Shown here: positions 62,789 through 64,000 of the stretch, piece after piece
How the letters are laid out: each line of letters starts with the position of its first letter
How positions within the stretch are numbered: the first letter of the stretch is position 1
From: Microbacterium imperiale
GTDB lineage: Bacteria > Actinomycetota > Actinomycetes > Actinomycetales > Microbacteriaceae
Direction: 5' to 3'
Length of the DNA: 64,000 bases
Assembly: GCF_017876655.1 (NCBI RefSeq)
Contig: NZ_JAGIOK010000001.1
Location: forward strand, 434,001 to 498,000
Notes under the pieces: model-generated
Told to the model about the DNA's origin: nothing
Seen by the model: only the letters and a program-made list of their open reading frames with translations
Database searches by the model: none
Made by a program: the position numbers and the translations under genes

Positions 62789-63838
62789 ATGCAGACGACA
62801 GCCCTCTCGCCCGACGAGCTCCACGGCGCGTTCACCGGTGCGCGCGGGTATCTCGCAGCCTGCAGCACCGGCCTGCCGACCCGCGATACGCGCGCAGCCG
62901 TGCTCGCCGACCTCGACGCACGTCCCGACCTCCTTCATTACGCCGCGGTCGCGGAACGATGCCGCACGCACTTCGCGCGCCTGGTGACGACCTCGGCCGA
63001 CCGCGTCGCGCTCGGCTCGCAGACCTCGGTCATGGTCGGCATGATCGCCGCCTCGCTGCCCGACGGTGCCACCGTGCTGTGTCCGGAGGGCGAGTTCTCA
63101 TCGCTCGTGATGCCCTTCGCCCACGCCGGCCGGGGCATCCGCGTCCGCACCGTCCCGCTGGCCGACCTCGCCGACGGGATCGGGCCGGAAATCGACCTCG
63201 TGGCGTTCTCGATCGTCCAGTCCGCGACGGGCGAGGTCGCGGACGCCGACGCCATCGTCGACGCCGCCCGACGGCACGGGGCGAAGACCCTCTGCGACGC
63301 GACCCAGGCGGTGGGCTGGCTGCCCGTCCGGGCCGACGCCTTCGATGCCCTCGTCTGCCACGCCTACAAGTGGCTCTGCGCGCCGCGCGGCGTCGCGTTC
63401 CTGGCGTTGAGCGACGACTTCGCAGCGACCCTGCATCCCATTCACGCCGGCTGGTACGCCGGCGAGAACCCCTGGGCCGCGTGCTACGGAACCGACGCGT
63501 CGCTCGCGCGTTCGGCGCGACGATTCGACGTCTCACCCGCCTGGCAGGCGATGGTCGGCGCGGAACCCGCGCTCGCGATGTTCGCGGATGCCGACCCGGT
63601 CGCCCTCCACGCCCGCGTGACGGGCCTCGCGACGGCGTTCCGCACGCGCCTCGGCCTGCCCGAGCCGATGGTCCCCACACCGATCGTCACGTGGCCGGAC
63701 GCCGACGGCGCCGACCTCGCCCGACTGACCGCCGCGGGCATCGTCGCATCGGGTCGACGGGGCAACGCGCGCGTCGCCTTCCACGTCTTCAACGACGAGG
63801 GCGACGTCGAGGCGGCGGCGCTCGCTCTGCTCGGCTGA
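62789..63838 (+). CDS. class-V aminotransferase-like PLP enzyme
   Basis: A 349-aa fold-type I PLP enzyme. The Schiff-base Lys is in CHAYKWLCAPRGVAFL; the Asp binding the pyridine N is in TLCDATQAVGWLPV; VALGSQTSVMVGMIAA helps bind the phosphate. Related proteins include cysteine-desulfurase and isopenicillin-N-epimerase-like enzymes, and the substrate is unclear. ATG 62789 has only a weak ribosome binding site. It is divergent from the LysR gene. Confidence 0.82.
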   Translation: MQTTALSPDELHGAFTGARGYLAACSTGLPTRDTRAAVLADLDARPDLLHYAAVAERCRTHFARLVTTSADRVALGSQTSVMVGMIAASLPDGATVLCPEGEFSSLVMPFAHAGRGIRVRTVPLADLADGIGPEIDLVAFSIVQSATGEVADADAIVDAARRHGAKTLCDATQAVGWLPVRADAFDALVCHAYKWLCAPRGVAFLALSDDFAATLHPIHAGWYAGENPWAACYGTDASLARSARRFDVSPAWQAMVGAEPALAMFADADPVALHARVTGLATAFRTRLGLPEPMVPTPIVTWPDADGADLARLTAAGIVASGRRGNARVAFHVFNDEGDVEAAALALLG

Positions 63839-63860
63839 GGAGCGACGACGGCGTCGCGCG

Positions 63861-64000
63861 TCAGGCGACGAGCGCCCAGCCGGTCGACGCGAGGCCGTCG
63901 ACCATGTGCGACTGCCCGCCGAAGTCGATGCCGTCCGTGAAGAAACTGATGATCACCAGCGCGAACATCAGCGCGATCGAGAGGAAGAGGATCGCGCTCG
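63861..64000 (-). CDS. membrane protein, C-terminal end (truncated by window)
   Basis: The last 46 codons of a minus-strand gene. One hydrophobic helix (LFLSIALMFALVIISFF) leads to a short polar tail (TDGIDFGGQSHMVDG) that ends in a hydrophobic stretch. The start and family lie outside the window, so no function can be given. Confidence 0.5.
   Translation of the reverse strand, partial: SAILFLSIALMFALVIISFFTDGIDFGGQSHMVDGLASTGWALVA

Noticed and set aside
1..64000. CRISPR arrays, insertion sequences, rRNA genes
   Set aside because: No regularly spaced repeats, transposase motifs or rRNA-like stretches were seen on reading through both strands.

Overview
This is a gene-dense, very GC-rich bacterial chromosome segment. 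It uses GTG and TTG starts freely and has many 4-bp ATGA/GTGA stop-start overlaps. The gene content fits an actinobacterium of the Microbacteriaceae, most likely Microbacterium or a close relative: DUF2469 beside rnhB, the yraN-comM-dprA-xerC run, leuC-leuD-murA-plsC-gpsA-ddl, an MSMEG_6728-type protein, and a YbdK-type carboxylate-amine ligase. The taxonomic call is inference from gene order and protein style. Most of the window is core genome. I see no transposase, prophage, integron or CRISPR array.

Layout. 1-3.2 kb: AI-2E-type transporter (cut by the window edge), alpha/beta hydrolase, a small Cys/His protein, a secreted lysozyme-like protein and a DivIVA-type protein. 3.2-7.5 kb: cdsA, frr and pyrH, then (after a terminator) tsf and rpsB, all on the minus strand. 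7.7-8.8 kb: exported M23-type protein and a DUF3060 lipoprotein. 8.9-18.7 kb: minus-strand gene set rpsP-khpA-rimM-trmD ... rplS-lepB-rnhB-DUF2469-yraN-comM-dprA-xerC, broken by map (plus strand) and a membrane protein gene. 18.9-29.4 kb: YbdK-like ligase, ffh, TetR regulator divergent from lipB-lipA, two small conserved proteins, ftsY and smc. 29.4-31.2 kb: an unusual plus-strand unit with a promoter, a 36-codon ORF with a strong ribosome binding site, an 83-aa protein, a perfect 12-bp-arm hairpin and a two-domain GNAT protein. 31.1-39 kb: mutM, rnc, rpmF, yceD-like, coaD and recG on the minus strand; plsC-like and rsmD on plus; thiL and a DUF3515 lipoprotein.

39-45.5 kb is a co-directional block leuC-leuD-murA-plsC-gpsA-ddl. 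Ahead of leuC there is a 16-codon leader ORF with three consecutive Leu codons and mutually exclusive stems, which looks like a leucine attenuator. 45.5-49.3 kb: TerC family protein, sigma factor plus DUF4349 membrane partner, tRNA-Glu(CTC) and an MBL-fold hydrolase. 49.3-53.5 kb: a fructose PTS operon (DeoR-type regulator, fruK, fruA, ptsH) with tandem AT-rich 10-bp repeats in its promoter.

53.6-58.7 kb is the most accessory-looking part. It holds a putative Fe(II)/2OG-type oxygenase divergent from a DUF262/DUF1524 protein with an apparently damaged nuclease motif, a structured intergenic repeat, and a leaderless gene for a divergent SDR with an N-terminal zinc ribbon, followed by a stand-alone SH3-like mini-protein. 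58.8-64 kb: MFS transporter, tRNA-Gln(CTG) next to gltX, a LysR regulator divergent from a class-V aminotransferase-like gene, and the C-terminal end of a membrane protein.

The best candidates for something not yet described are the leuC leader, the small-ORF/hairpin unit after smc, the oxygenase/DUF262 divergent pair, and the zinc-ribbon SDR family that lacks the usual catalytic Tyr.
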